Shown here one piece after another: positions 45,039 through 54,333 of a DNA stretch of 64,000 nt. How positions within the stretch are numbered: position 1 is the first letter of the stretch; every line of letters begins with the position of its first letter. The translations under genes and the position numbers were made by a program. Source of the DNA: Curvibacter sp. GTDB taxonomy: Bacteria; Pseudomonadota; Gammaproteobacteria; Burkholderiales; Burkholderiaceae_C. The stretch lies in the NCBI GenBank assembly GCA_020248905.1, contig JADCGR010000016.1, positions 1-64,000 of the forward strand, written 5' to 3'. The notes beneath the pieces were generated by a model. The model did not search any database and had not been told where the DNA came from. It saw nothing but the letters and a program-made list of their open reading frames with translations.

Positions 45039-45959
45039 TCACTTCGTCGTCGACAGTTCGCCCGGGCTGCCTTCGGCGACATGGCCGGGCTTGCAGGTGA
45101 GCAAGAGGATGAGCAGCGTGAGCACATAGGGCACGATGTTGAAGAGGTGGTAGCCCCAGTTGATGCCCACCGACTGCAGGGCCGGCCCGATAGCGCCCGC
45201 CCCGCCAAACAGGGCGGCGGCCAGCACACAGCGCAAAGGGCTCCAGCGCGCGAAGATGACCAGGGCCACGGCGATCAGACCCTGGCCGCTGGAGATGCCC
45301 TCGTTCCAGCTTCCCGGGTAGAACAGCGTGAGGGATGCGCCGCCCAGACCCGCGACGGCGCCGCCAGCGGTGGTGGCGGCGATGCGGATGCCGCCCACGG
45401 GATAACCCAGCGCACGCGCCGCCAGCGACGAGTCCCCCGCCAGCCGCACCAGCAAGCCCCAGCGCGTGCGCGCAAAAGCCCACCACAGCAGCACGGCCAG
45501 CAACAGCCCCACAGGCAACAGCGCATTGATCGACAGCGCGGCCCGGATGGCGGGTATCTCGCTCCAGTTGCCCAGCGGGATGGCCGGGATCTGCGGCGCC
45601 TGCGGCTGGATCAGTGCCTTGCCGAAGAAGAACGCCAGGCCCATGCCCAACAGCATCAGCGCGATGCCCGTGGCCACGTCGTTCACGCGCGGCAGCGTGC
45701 AAAGCAGGCCGTGCAGCAGCGCCAGCAGTGCGCCCGCCACAGCGCCGGTCAGCACCCCGAGCCAGGCCGAGCCGCTGAGGTAAGCCCCACCAAAAGCGGC
45801 CATGGCCGAGAGCACCAGCACCCCCTCCAGACCCAGGTTGATACGACCTGATTTCTCGGTCAGGCACTCACCCAGGCTCACAAACAGGAAGGGCACGCCC
45901 ACGCGCAGCATGCCGCCAACGACGCCGGCAAACAGCGTGAGCCAGAGTTCGGCGTTCAT
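45039..45959 (-). CDS. ABC transporter permease (BMP/nucleoside type), second subunit
   Basis: A 306-residue membrane protein with about eight to nine helices and the BPD_transp_2 pattern seen in nucleoside/BMP importers: LTEKSGRINLGLEGVLVLSA near the N terminus and IAATTAGGAVAGLGGASLTL in the centre. It overlaps the partner permease by 4 bp (ATGA), implying coupled translation. It forms the channel with the protein from 45956-47035. Confidence 0.9.
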   Translation of the reverse strand: MNAELWLTLFAGVVGGMLRVGVPFLFVSLGECLTEKSGRINLGLEGVLVLSAMAAFGGAYLSGSAWLGVLTGAVAGALLALLHGLLCTLPRVNDVATGIALMLLGMGLAFFFGKALIQPQAPQIPAIPLGNWSEIPAIRAALSINALLPVGLLLAVLLWWAFARTRWGLLVRLAGDSSLAARALGYPVGGIRIAATTAGGAVAGLGGASLTLFYPGSWNEGISSGQGLIAVALVIFARWSPLRCVLAAALFGGAGAIGPALQSVGINWGYHLFNIVPYVLTLLILLLTCKPGHVAEGSPGELSTTK

Positions 45960-47035
45960 GGCGTACGGCTCCCCTCAGGCACGGCAGACTGTTGCAGCAG
46001 GCGGCGGCCCAGCGCGCGCCAGTCCTGCGCGCGCAGCGCTTCGCTCGCCAGGATGAGTACGAAGGCCATGCCCTGCAGCACCAGCACCGAGGCGTCGGGC
46101 AGGCCCAGTCGGCGCTGCAGCAGGCTACCCGCCGCAGCGAACCCACCGAAAAGAATGGCCACCGGAATCACGGCCAGCGGCTGGTGCCGCGCAATGAAGG
46201 ACACCAGGATGCCCGCGTAGCCATAGCCGGCAATCAGCGCAGCATTGGCACTGGTGTGCACGGCCGCCACCTCCACAGCCCCTGCCAGGCCGGCACAGGC
46301 ACCGCCCAGCGCACAGGCCAGCACGATGAGGCGCGAGGCCGGCAAGCCGACCAGTTGCGCAGCGCGCGGATTGCCGCCCACCACGCGCAGCGCAAAGCCG
46401 CCCGCCGTCCAGCGCAGCAACAGGCCCAGCCCGAGGCAGGCAAGTACGCCGATCAACAGGCCCCAATGCACATCGCTGCCCGCCATGCCACCGATGCGTA
46501 GGCCTTCGGCCAGCGTGGGTGTGGACGGTTTGTTGAGGCTGGCCGGGTCGCGCAGCGGCCCTTCGACCAAATGCCGGAACAGCCCCAGCGCAACATAGGC
46601 CAGCAGCAGACTGCTGATGGTTTCGTTGACGCCGCGGTACTGGCGCAGATAGCCCGACAGCGCAATCCAGGCCGCGCCAGCGGCAGCACCGGCCAGGCAT
46701 AGCGCGGCTGTGCCCACCGCATTGGCCGGCAAGGGGAGCAGCAGGGGCAGCGCCGCACAGGCGAGGCCACCGAGCACCAGTGCGCCCTCGCCGCCGATCA
46801 CGATGAGGCCGGCACGCGCCGCAATGGCCACGCACAGGGCAGTAAGCATGAGGGGTGCCGCGCGCTGCAGCGTGTTCTGCCAGGCAAAACTGCCGCCGAA
46901 AGCTCCCTTGAACAGCAGGGCCCAGACCTCCATCGGGCTCACCCCGGCCGTGAGCCAAGCGAACAGCCCGAAAAGCAGCAGCGCGGCGGCAATGGCGCCC
47001 ACCGGCAGCAGCAGATCTTCGAGCGTGTTGTGCAT
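45956..47035 (-). CDS. ABC transporter permease (BMP/nucleoside type), first subunit
   Basis: A 359-residue multi-helix permease of the same importer. Family features are LTALCVAIAARAGLIVIGGEGALVLGG in the N-terminal half (split here by position only), the loop NETISSLLLAYVAL, and RVVGGNPRAAQLVGLP, the typical cytoplasmic coupling segment of sugar/nucleoside permeases. It starts 163 bp behind the binding-protein gene, with a GC repeat in the gap, and overlaps the next permease gene by 4 bp. Confidence 0.9.
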   Translation of the reverse strand: MHNTLEDLLLPVGAIAAALLLFGLFAWLTAGVSPMEVWALLFKGAFGGSFAWQNTLQRAAPLMLTALCVAIAARAGLIVIGGEGALVLGGLACAALPLLLPLPANAVGTAALCLAGAAAGAAWIALSGYLRQYRGVNETISSLLLAYVALGLFRHLVEGPLRDPASLNKPSTPTLAEGLRIGGMAGSDVHWGLLIGVLACLGLGLLLRWTAGGFALRVVGGNPRAAQLVGLPASRLIVLACALGGACAGLAGAVEVAAVHTSANAALIAGYGYAGILVSFIARHQPLAVIPVAILFGGFAAAGSLLQRRLGLPDASVLVLQGMAFVLILASEALRAQDWRALGRRLLQQSAVPEGSRTP

Positions 47036-47095
47036 GACTCAAACTCCTTTCAAGTTTCGTGCCCGAAGGTCAGCAAGCTCGGCGTGAAGTGCCTT

Positions 47096-47192
47096 CAGGC
47101 GGGGGCGACCGCGGCACCGGCTCCGCCGGGCCGCTGGTGGCGTCCCCTCCCCGGCACGAGGGAGGGGAAGGCGGCGCAGCCGACCCAGGGGT
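47096..47192 (-). repeat. GC-rich intergenic repeat, copy C (binding protein-permease gap)
   Basis: Same family and orientation as copy B: cgcggcaccggctccgccgg, then gggccgctggtggcgtcccc and ggcggcgcagccgac. It can fold strongly and lies directly after the binding-protein stop at 47199. Confidence 0.6.
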
Positions 47193-47198
47193 GGGACC

Positions 47199-48317
47199 TC
47201 AAATACTCCCGATCACGCCCTCGACGAGGTAGTTCATACCTTCGAGCTCCAGCGCAGTCTGCTTGTAGCTGGTGCCTGCGGCAATCACGGTCTTGCCCTT
47301 GTTGTCCTTGAGCGCGCCCTTGAAGATGTCGAAGCTGCCGGTCAGCATGCGCGCCTTCACGGCGTCGGCGGCCTTGCGGGCGGCCTCCGGCACCTTGGGG
47401 CCATAGGCCGATGTCTTCACATAACCGTCCTTGAGGCCGCCACGCAGGAAGTTGGGATGCGGCTTGCCGCTGGCGGCCGCCTCGACGACGGTCTTGTAGG
47501 CGGTGAGCCAGTTCCATTCGGCGCCCGTGAGGTAGGCGTCGGGGGCCAGCCTGGCCTGGCTGGCGTGGTAGCCGCAGACCATCTTGCCGCGCTTGGCTGC
47601 GGTTTCGACGATGACCTTGGGGCCGTCCACGTGCATGGTGAACACATCCACGCCCTGGTCGGCCAGGCTGTTGGTGGCCTCGGCTTCCTTGACCGGCATG
47701 GACCAATCGCCCGTGAAGATCACGCTGGTGGTGATGCCCGGCTTGACCGAGCGCGCACCCATGGTGAAGGCGTTGATGTTGCGCAGCACCTGCGGGATGG
47801 GCTTGGCCGCGATGAAGCCGATCTTGCCGCTCTTGCTCATGTGGCCGGCGATCACGCCATTGAGGTACTGGCACTCGTCGATGTAGCCAAAGAAACTGCC
47901 GACATTTTTGGGGTGCTTGCCTTCGGTCCACAGTCCGCCGCAGTGCGCGATGCGTACATTGGGGTACTTGGCGGCAATGGCCAGCACATGGGGATCGAAG
48001 TAGCCGTAGGAGGTTGGGATGAGCAGCGAGGCGCCGTCCTGCTCGATCATGCCGGCCATGGTCTTCTGCACGGCGGCGGTCTCGGGCACGTTTTCTTCTT
48101 CGACCACTTTCACGCCGGGCATCTTCTTGAGCTCGGCCGCCGCCTGGGCCTGGGCCTGGTTGTAGCCGTAGTCGTCGCGCGGGCCGACGTAGATGATGCC
48201 CACGGTGATGGGCTTCTGGGCGCGGGCGATGCCGGCATAAGACCCCAGCGTGCCGGCGGCGCCGAGGGCGGCCAGGGACATGAGGGTCTCGCGACGATTG
48301 AAGTGCTTGGTGCGCAT
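47199..48317 (-). CDS. BMP-family (AtzT-like) ABC transporter substrate-binding protein
   Basis: A 372-residue periplasmic receptor. The leader contains a twin-arginine-like start (RRETLMSLAALGAAGTLGSYAG, described by parts: Arg-Arg then a hydrophobic run). The mature part has VGIIYVGPRDDYGYNQAQAQ, LLIPTSYGYFDP, YIDECQYLNGVIAGHMSKSG-KIGFI and VFTMHVDGPKV, typical of BMP/PnrA receptors for nucleosides and purines. AtzT, the cyanuric-acid-operon receptor, belongs to this group. The ligand here is most likely a purine, ureide or biuret-like molecule. Confidence 0.9.
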   Translation of the reverse strand: MRTKHFNRRETLMSLAALGAAGTLGSYAGIARAQKPITVGIIYVGPRDDYGYNQAQAQAAAELKKMPGVKVVEEENVPETAAVQKTMAGMIEQDGASLLIPTSYGYFDPHVLAIAAKYPNVRIAHCGGLWTEGKHPKNVGSFFGYIDECQYLNGVIAGHMSKSGKIGFIAAKPIPQVLRNINAFTMGARSVKPGITTSVIFTGDWSMPVKEAEATNSLADQGVDVFTMHVDGPKVIVETAAKRGKMVCGYHASQARLAPDAYLTGAEWNWLTAYKTVVEAAASGKPHPNFLRGGLKDGYVKTSAYGPKVPEAARKAADAVKARMLTGSFDIFKGALKDNKGKTVIAAGTSYKQTALELEGMNYLVEGVIGSI

Positions 48318-48374
48318 AGTGAAGCTCCTAGACGTGGGTTGGGAAAGATCGAAAGCGGGCAGGGAAAAAGCGGT

Positions 48375-48767
48375 TCAGGCGACAGGCGGCTGCAGCAGGC
48401 TCACGTGTGCGGCCACAACGCGCCAGCCTTGCGGCGTGCGTAGCCAGGTCTGGCTCTGGCGGCCGGTGCGGTTGCTGCCCTCGCGCTGGAACTCGATGTT
48501 GGCGGTGGCGTAGTCCGCGCCGTAGGTGGTGATGACGGTGCGCAGCACCGTGCGCGCCAGGCCCTGTGCGGGTCGGCCTGCGCGGAAGGCCTGGATCTCG
48601 TCGTAGCCGTAGAGGTTTTCGGTCACGCCGTAACGCAGGGTGTGCGGGCTGTTCCAGAACAGTTCGTCGAGCACGGCCACGTCATTGCTCACCAGCGCCT
48701 GCTCGTAGCGGGCGAAGACGGCCGTGACCTCGGCGAGCACGTCGGGGCGGTTGATGTCCAGGCTCAT
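48375..48767 (-). CDS. atzH: AtzH/HpxZ-like protein (DUF3225, SnoaL fold)
   Basis: A 130-residue NTF2-fold protein with the DUF3225 pattern [57 protein letters not shown] and [19 protein letters not shown]. HpxZ is linked to oxalurate catabolism in Klebsiella, while AtzH in cyanuric acid degradation is reported to turn 1,3-dicarboxyurea into allophanate. Adjacent atzE and atzG homologues fit both; the allophanate hydrolase in the same operon favours the second. It starts 14 bp after the atzE stop. Confidence 0.85.
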   Translation of the reverse strand: MSLDINRPDVLAEVTAVFARYEQALVSNDVAVLDELFWNSPHTLRYGVTENLYGYDEIQAFRAGRPAQGLARTVLRTVITTYGADYATANIEFQREGSNRTGRQSQTWLRTPQGWRVVAAHVSLLQPPVA

Positions 48768-48781
48768 GGCAATTTCCTTGA

Positions 48782-50182
48782 TCAGAAGTTCACAGGGCGA
48801 ACGCCGGCCACCCCGGCGTCACTGAGCATCTGGGCCGCGCGCAGGGCCAGATCTTCGCGCCAGGGCGCGGCAATCAGCTGCACACCGATGGGCAGGGCAC
48901 TGCCCTGCGGCCATAGGGGTGCCGCCGCCACGGGACAGCCGGCAAAGGAGATGGGTTGGGTGAGCAGGCCCATGGCCGGACGGCTCGGGTGGCGCGTGCC
49001 GTTGACGTCCAGCCACTCGTTACCGATCACGGGCGCGCTGACGGGCGTGGACGCGGCAATCAGCACGTCCCAGTGCTGGAACAGCGCGTTGACCCGGTCG
49101 CGGTAGATGCGGCGGTAACGCTGCGCGCGCAGGTACCAGGCGGCGGGCTGCACGGCACCGGCAATGAAGCGGTCCACCGAGAGCGGCTCAAAGTCCTGCG
49201 GGCGCGTGCGCAGGTCGTCCAGATGCAGGTTGCCGCCTTCGCTGGCGGTGATGATGAAGGCGGCCGTGCGGCCCAGATGTGGATCGGGCCAGATCACATC
49301 GGGCTGCGCGCCCAGCGTGCAGGCCGCCAGCGCCACCACCTCGCGCGCGGGCGCGGTGGCGTTGTCATGGAAGTAGCCCCCCAGCACGCCAATGCGCAGG
49401 CCCCGCACGCCGCGCTGCAGCTGCGTGCCCACGGGCTGCACGCGCAGAGCGTGGCAGCCCGGGTCCAGCGGATCGGGCGTCTGCAGCGCGTCATAGGCCA
49501 GGGCAAGACCGGCCACGGAGCTGGCAAACGGGCCCAAGTGGTCGATGCTGTGCACGAAGGGGTAGCTGCCGCGACGCGACAGCCGGCCAAAGGTGGGCTT
49601 GAGACCCCAGACCCCGCACAGCGACGCGGGCACCCGGATGGAGCCATTGGTGTCCGAGCCCAGTGAGAGCGGCACCTGCGCGGCGGCCACGGCAGCGGCC
49701 GAGCCGCCCGAGGAGCCGCCCGCGATGCGCGTGAGGTCATGCGGGTTGTGCGTGGGGCCGTCGTGGGTGTTCTCGGTGGTGAAGCCGTAGGCGTACTCAT
49801 CCATGTTCAGGCCGCCCAGCAGCACCGCGCCCGCCGACTGCATCTGGCTCACGAGCACCGCGTCTGCCGTGGCCGGTGGGGCCGAGCGGTTGATCCTGGA
49901 GCCAGCGCGGGTGGGCAGACCTTGGATATCGAACAGGTTCTTGACGGCATAGGGCACACCGGCCAGCGGGGGCAGCACCTCGCCGCGCGCACGGCGCGCA
50001 TCGATGGCATCGGCCTCGCGCTGCGCGCGAGTAAAGGTGCGGTCGGTGAAGGCGTTGACGCGTGCGTCGGTGGCCTCGACGCGGGCCACGCAGTCGGCCA
50101 GGACCTCGCGCGCACTGAAGTCACCGCGGGCCACACCCGTGGCCAGGGCCACGGTGTCGAGCTGGTGCAGCGCGGCGCTCAT
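48782..50182 (-). CDS. atzE: AtzE-family amidase (1-carboxybiuret hydrolase-like)
   Basis: Amidase-signature enzyme of 466 residues. The Ser-cisSer-Lys triad is visible: Lys81 (YAVKNLFD), Ser157 ([12 protein letters not shown]) and Ser181 ([11 protein letters not shown]). AtzE deaminates 1-carboxybiuret and needs the small partner AtzG, whose homologue overlaps it by 4 bp upstream. HpxY of oxalurate catabolism is a close alternative. The GatA-like fold with a small helical partner mirrors the GatA-GatC complex. Confidence 0.9.
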   Translation of the reverse strand: MSAALHQLDTVALATGVARGDFSAREVLADCVARVEATDARVNAFTDRTFTRAQREADAIDARRARGEVLPPLAGVPYAVKNLFDIQGLPTRAGSRINRSAPPATADAVLVSQMQSAGAVLLGGLNMDEYAYGFTTENTHDGPTHNPHDLTRIAGGSSGGSAAAVAAAQVPLSLGSDTNGSIRVPASLCGVWGLKPTFGRLSRRGSYPFVHSIDHLGPFASSVAGLALAYDALQTPDPLDPGCHALRVQPVGTQLQRGVRGLRIGVLGGYFHDNATAPAREVVALAACTLGAQPDVIWPDPHLGRTAAFIITASEGGNLHLDDLRTRPQDFEPLSVDRFIAGAVQPAAWYLRAQRYRRIYRDRVNALFQHWDVLIAASTPVSAPVIGNEWLDVNGTRHPSRPAMGLLTQPISFAGCPVAAAPLWPQGSALPIGVQLIAAPWREDLALRAAQMLSDAGVAGVRPVNF

Positions 50183-50397
50183 GACTGCGACGCCGCATCG
50201 GCGGCAGGGAAAGGCGCGGGGCGGTAGACCTCGGCGAGCTCGTCGTGGGCAGCCAGGGGCACACTGTCGAGCAGCTTGACCATGCCCAGCGTACGGCCCA
50301 GGTGCAGGGCCACGCGGGCATCGCGCTCGGGATCGGGCGCAAAACCCAGCGCGGTGCAGGTGGCGCGCACGTAGCTCAGGGTCTGGGTCTCATCCAC
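50179..50397 (-). CDS. atzG: AtzG/HpxX-like small partner protein (DUF4089)
   Basis: A 72-residue helical protein: TQTLSYVRATCTALGFAPDP, ERDARVALHLGRT and a proline-rich tail AEVYRPAPFPAAD. Size, sequence pattern and position directly before atzE (4-bp overlap) match AtzG, the GatC-like stabilising subunit of AtzE. Start is GTG at 50397, chosen because gaggag precedes it and upstream codons belong to the ATPase gene. Confidence 0.88.
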   Translation of the reverse strand: MDETQTLSYVRATCTALGFAPDPERDARVALHLGRTLGMVKLLDSVPLAAHDELAEVYRPAPFPAADAASQS

Positions 50398-50410
50398 GGA
50401 CTTGTTCTCC

Positions 50411-51403
50411 TCAGAATTCAGGCAATGCGGCATGGAAGTGACAGGCCACCTCGCGACCAGGCCCGCTGGCTGCAAGCGCGGGGACCTCGCTGGCGCAGCG
50501 GGCCTGCCCGAGCGGGCAGCGGCCTTCAAAGCCGCAGCGTCCGGGCAGCGCAGTGCCACCCATCTGGATAGGGCTTTGTGCCTCGCCGGGCAGCAGGTGC
50601 TGGGTGACATCGCGGCCGGCGCCGGGGATGGAGGCGATCAGGGCACGTGTGTAGGGATGGCGGGGATGGGCGAAGACCTCGGCGGCCGGGCCGCTCTCGA
50701 CCACGCGGCCCAGGTACATGACGAGCACACGGTCGCAGAGCAGGCGCACCACGTTGAGATCGTGCGAAACGAAGAGAAAGCTCATGCCGAGCTCGCGCTT
50801 GAGCTCGGCCAGCAGCTTGAGGATGATGACCTGCACGGAGACGTCAAGCGCTGCAGTCGGCTCGTCGAGCACCAGCAGGCGGGGCCGCAGCACGGCCGCA
50901 CGCGCAATGCCCACGCGCGCCTTCTGCCCGCCCGAGAGCTGGTGCGCAAAGCGCGCGAGCAACTCGTGCGGCAAGCCGGTGAGTGTGGCGATCTCTTCCA
51001 CCCGCTGCCGCAGCTGCGCGGCATCACGCACACCGGCCAGCAGGCGCAGCGGCTCGGCGATGGTGTCAAAAGCGCTGTAGCGCGGGTTCAGGCTGTCGTG
51101 CGCGTCCTGAAACACCATCTGCACCTGCGCGCGTGCTGCATGTTCATGCATGCGTCGCGGCTCGATCAGCCCGAGGTCCGCGCCCTCGAAGCGGATCTGG
51201 CCGTCGGTGGGTGCCAGGGTGCGCGTGAGCAGGCGCACCAGGGTGGACTTGCCGCAACCCGATTCGCCCACCAGGCCCACGGTCTCGCCGCTTTCGACCT
51301 TGAAGGTTACGCCGTCCACGGCATGCAGCAGGCCAGCGCCCTGCGGCGTCTTGATCGGGAAGCGCTTGGCGAGATCGATGACGTCGAGCAAAGGGCGGCT
51401 CAT
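50411..51403 (-). CDS. Oligopeptide-type ABC transporter ATPase (DppF/OppF-like)
   Basis: A 330-residue ATPase with Walker A GESGCGKSTLVRL, signature LSGGQKARVGIARA, Walker B LLVLDEPTAALDVS and the C-terminal oligopeptide domain ending in a cysteine-rich motif (CGFEGRCPLGQARCASEVP, then CHFH) that may hold an Fe-S cluster or metal as in other OppF/DppF proteins. It starts within the stop of the DppD-like gene (ATGA overlap) and ends 13 bp before atzG. Confidence 0.93.
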   Translation of the reverse strand: MSRPLLDVIDLAKRFPIKTPQGAGLLHAVDGVTFKVESGETVGLVGESGCGKSTLVRLLTRTLAPTDGQIRFEGADLGLIEPRRMHEHAARAQVQMVFQDAHDSLNPRYSAFDTIAEPLRLLAGVRDAAQLRQRVEEIATLTGLPHELLARFAHQLSGGQKARVGIARAAVLRPRLLVLDEPTAALDVSVQVIILKLLAELKRELGMSFLFVSHDLNVVRLLCDRVLVMYLGRVVESGPAAEVFAHPRHPYTRALIASIPGAGRDVTQHLLPGEAQSPIQMGGTALPGRCGFEGRCPLGQARCASEVPALAASGPGREVACHFHAALPEF

Positions 51404-52410
51404 ACGGAAGACTCCGGTGCACCGGCGCCGACCAGGCCCGGGCGGTGGCAGCGCACGACATGGCTGCCGTCCTTGACCACGGGTAGGGGCGCCTCGCAGG
51501 CTGCGCTGCGCTGCTCGCAGCGCAGCGCAAAGCGGCAGGCCGGCAGATCGGCACGGCGCAGATCGGGCAGGCTGCCCGGGATGGCGTTCAGATCGGCCAG
51601 CGCGCCGCGACCGACCAGCGTGGCGCCGATCAGCTGGCGGGTGTAGGGGTGCTGCGGTGAGCCAAACAGCGTCTCGGTGGGGGCCGACTCGACGACGTGG
51701 CCAGCGTGCATGACGACGATACGGTCGCACTGCTCACGCGCCAGGCCCAGGTCGTGCGTGATGAGCAGGGTGGACATGCCGCGCCCGTCATGGGCGTTGC
51801 TTGCCTTCTCGCGGATCAGACGCATGATGGCGGCCTGGGTGGTGACGTCCAGTCCGGTGGTGGGTTCGTCGGCAATCAGCAGCTTGGGACCACAGGCCAG
51901 CGCCAGCGCGATCATGATGCGCTGGCACAGGCCACCCGAAAGCTCGAAGGGATAGGCGTGGTAGCGGCGCGCCGGATCGGGAATCTTCATTTCCGCCAGG
52001 CAGGCAATGGCGCGCTCGCGGCGCTCGTGCGAGCGCACAGTGGTGTGGCAGGCCAGCACGTCCTCGATCTGATGCCCGACCTTGCGGATGGGGTTGAGCG
52101 CGACCTTGGGGTTCTGGAAGATCATCGAGACCTCGCGGCCGCGCACGGCCTGCAGGTCGTGCTCTGACGCGGCCAGCAGGTCAAGGCCGTCGAAGCGGGC
52201 CGAGCCGCGGGTGATGCGTGCCGCCGCGTCCGACAGGCCGAGGATGGCATAGGACAGCACGCTCTTGCCCGAGCCGGACTCCCCCACCAGGCCCACGGTT
52301 TCGCCGCGGGCGATGGCCAACGTCACGTCCTCGAGCGCATGCACCGTGCCGCCACGGGTGCGGAACTGCAGCGAGAGATCGCGGATGTCGAGCAGCAGCG
52401 GCGTGGTCAT
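51400..52410 (-). CDS. Oligopeptide-type ABC transporter ATPase (DppD/OppD-like)
   Basis: A 336-residue ATPase: Walker A GESGSGKSVLSYAILGL, signature LSGGLCQRIMIALALA (with Leu-Cys instead of the common Met-Arg), Walker B LLIADEPTTGLDVTTQA, and the C-terminal cysteine region (DLPACRFALRCEQRSAACEA). It overlaps both neighbours by 4 bp, showing a tightly coupled import operon with two different ATPases. Confidence 0.93.
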   Translation of the reverse strand: MTTPLLLDIRDLSLQFRTRGGTVHALEDVTLAIARGETVGLVGESGSGKSVLSYAILGLSDAAARITRGSARFDGLDLLAASEHDLQAVRGREVSMIFQNPKVALNPIRKVGHQIEDVLACHTTVRSHERRERAIACLAEMKIPDPARRYHAYPFELSGGLCQRIMIALALACGPKLLIADEPTTGLDVTTQAAIMRLIREKASNAHDGRGMSTLLITHDLGLAREQCDRIVVMHAGHVVESAPTETLFGSPQHPYTRQLIGATLVGRGALADLNAIPGSLPDLRRADLPACRFALRCEQRSAACEAPLPVVKDGSHVVRCHRPGLVGAGAPESSV

Positions 52411-53300
52411 GTGCGCCTCCGCGGGTCGATGAGATCGCGCAGACCGTCACCGAGCAGGTTGAAGGTAAAGACCGCCATCATGAGCGCGGTACCCGGGAAG
52501 AGCGCGATCCACCACTCGCCCGAGATGATGTAGCTTGCGCCTTCCGCGACCATGATGCCCCACTCGGCGGCAGGTGGCGTGACGCCCAGGCCGATGAAGG
52601 ACAGGCCCGCCGCATTGAGGATGGCCCAGCCCATATTGAGGGAGATCTGGACCATCATAGGCGGCAGCGCGTTGGGGATGAGGTGCACAAACAGGATGCG
52701 CGCGTCGCTGTTGCCGGCCAGCCGCGCGGCCTCGACGAAGCCGGCCTCGCGGCGCACGTTGACCTCGGTACGCGCCACGCGGATGTAGAAGGGCAGATTC
52801 ACAACGGCCGTGGCCACGATGATATTGAACACCGTGTTGCCCAGGGCCGCGACGATGCCCATGGCCAGAACAAAGAGCGGGAAGCTCATCACCATGTCGC
52901 AAAGGCGGATGACGATGCGGTCGATCCAGCCGCCGTAGTAACCAGCCGCTGCACCGATCAGGCCGCCAATGACAAAGGACGCGGCCACCGCCGTGATGGC
53001 GATGGTGAAATCGATACGCGTGGCGACCACCACGCGCGAGAGGATATCCCGGCCCAGTGCGTCGGTGCCGAACCAGTTGGCTGCGCTGGGTGGCGACAGC
53101 GCCGGTCCCACATTGCTTGCCATGGGGTCGTAGGGCACCAACGATTGTCCGAACAGGGCAATGAGCACAAAGAGCAGGAACATCACCGCCGAGACCAGCG
53201 TGAAGGGGTTGTCGGACAGCACGTAGCGAGCATGTGCCCACCAGGACTTCTGCGCCGACGGCGGGCGCGTGGGCGCGGGGGTGGCAGGGGTAGCGTTCAT
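52407..53300 (-). CDS. Oligopeptide-type ABC transporter permease (DppC-like)
   Basis: A 297-residue permease. An N-terminal cytoplasmic tail is followed by one helix (NPFTLVSAVMFLLFVLIALF), the linker with WFGTDALGRDILSRVV typical of DppC, and five further helices carrying the EAA loop (FVEAARLAGNSDARILFVHL). The ATG at 53300 is used; upstream codons overlap the DppB-like stop. Pairs with the permease encoded just upstream. Confidence 0.92.
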   Translation of the reverse strand: MNATPATPAPTRPPSAQKSWWAHARYVLSDNPFTLVSAVMFLLFVLIALFGQSLVPYDPMASNVGPALSPPSAANWFGTDALGRDILSRVVVATRIDFTIAITAVAASFVIGGLIGAAAGYYGGWIDRIVIRLCDMVMSFPLFVLAMGIVAALGNTVFNIIVATAVVNLPFYIRVARTEVNVRREAGFVEAARLAGNSDARILFVHLIPNALPPMMVQISLNMGWAILNAAGLSFIGLGVTPPAAEWGIMVAEGASYIISGEWWIALFPGTALMMAVFTFNLLGDGLRDLIDPRRRT

Positions 53301-53307
53301 GAGGCGT

Positions 53308-54321
53308 CTAGCTTCCGAGTCGCACACGCGGGTCGATCACCACGTAGAGCAGGTCGATGCACAGGTTGAGCAGGGTGTAGAGCACGGCCATGGTAAGCAC
53401 GAAACCTTGCACGGGTGCGTAGTCGTTGGCAATCAGCGCTTCCAGCGCAAAGGCGCCGACGCCGGGCCAGGCGAAGACTTTCTCGACGATGACACTCATA
53501 CCCAGCAGGAAAGAAAACACCATGCCCATGGTGGTCACCACGGGCAGCATGGCGTTGCGAAAAGCGTAGCGCACCAGCACCGTGGTGCTGGACAGGCCGG
53601 AGGCGCGCGCCGTGCGCACGAAGTCTGCTGACAGCACGGCCAGCATGGACGCACGCGTCATGCGGGCCAGCGGCGCCAGCACGAAGATGCCCAGCGTGAG
53701 CACGGGCAGGATCATCTGCTTGAGACAGGCGATGAACAGCTTCACATCCCCCGCGAGCAGGCTGTCCACGCTGTACAGGCCCGTGATCGCCGCAGGCGCG
53801 CTGAGGTAGGGATCGAGGCGGCCCAGCGGCGAAGGCGACCAGCCCAGCAGATAGTAGAAGACGTAGACCAACAGCAGGCCGGTGAAGAAGGTGGGCAGGG
53901 ACACCCCCGCCGTCGTGACGATGCGGCAGAGATGATCGACCCAGGAGTTGGGATGCCGGGCCGCAGCAATTCCCAGGGGCACGGCGATCAGCACGGCAAA
54001 GACCAGCGAGGCCAGCACCAGCTCCAGCGAGGCGGGCAGGCGCGTGAGCAGTTCCTCGCGCACGGGCAGGCCGCTGGAGAGGGCCTGGCCCAGGTCGCCC
54101 CGCGCCAGGTCCTTGAGGTAGATCCAGAATTGCTCGGGCATGCTTCGGTTGAGCCCGAGCTTCTCACGCACCTGCTCCACCGCCTCCTGCGATCCCGCCG
54201 GGCCGGCAAAGAACGCTGCCGGATCGCCCGGCAGCGCCCGCGTGAGCACGAAGGTGATGACCACGATGCCCAGCAGATTGGGCAGCGCGCCGAGCAGGCG
54301 TTTGGCGATCCGCAGCAGCAT
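53308..54321 (-). CDS. Oligopeptide-type ABC transporter permease (DppB-like)
   Basis: A 337-residue permease with the DppB start MLLRIAKRLLGALPNLLGIV, the GDP motif (RALPGDPAAFFAG), an extended periplasmic loop with LGLNRSMPEQFW, and the coupling EAA-type segment DFVRTARASGLSSTTVLVRY. Six helices are expected. It lies 12 bp after the binding-protein gene. Confidence 0.93.
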   Translation of the reverse strand: MLLRIAKRLLGALPNLLGIVVITFVLTRALPGDPAAFFAGPAGSQEAVEQVREKLGLNRSMPEQFWIYLKDLARGDLGQALSSGLPVREELLTRLPASLELVLASLVFAVLIAVPLGIAAARHPNSWVDHLCRIVTTAGVSLPTFFTGLLLVYVFYYLLGWSPSPLGRLDPYLSAPAAITGLYSVDSLLAGDVKLFIACLKQMILPVLTLGIFVLAPLARMTRASMLAVLSADFVRTARASGLSSTTVLVRYAFRNAMLPVVTTMGMVFSFLLGMSVIVEKVFAWPGVGAFALEALIANDYAPVQGFVLTMAVLYTLLNLCIDLLYVVIDPRVRLGS

Positions 54322-54333
54322 GGGCTTGGACGC

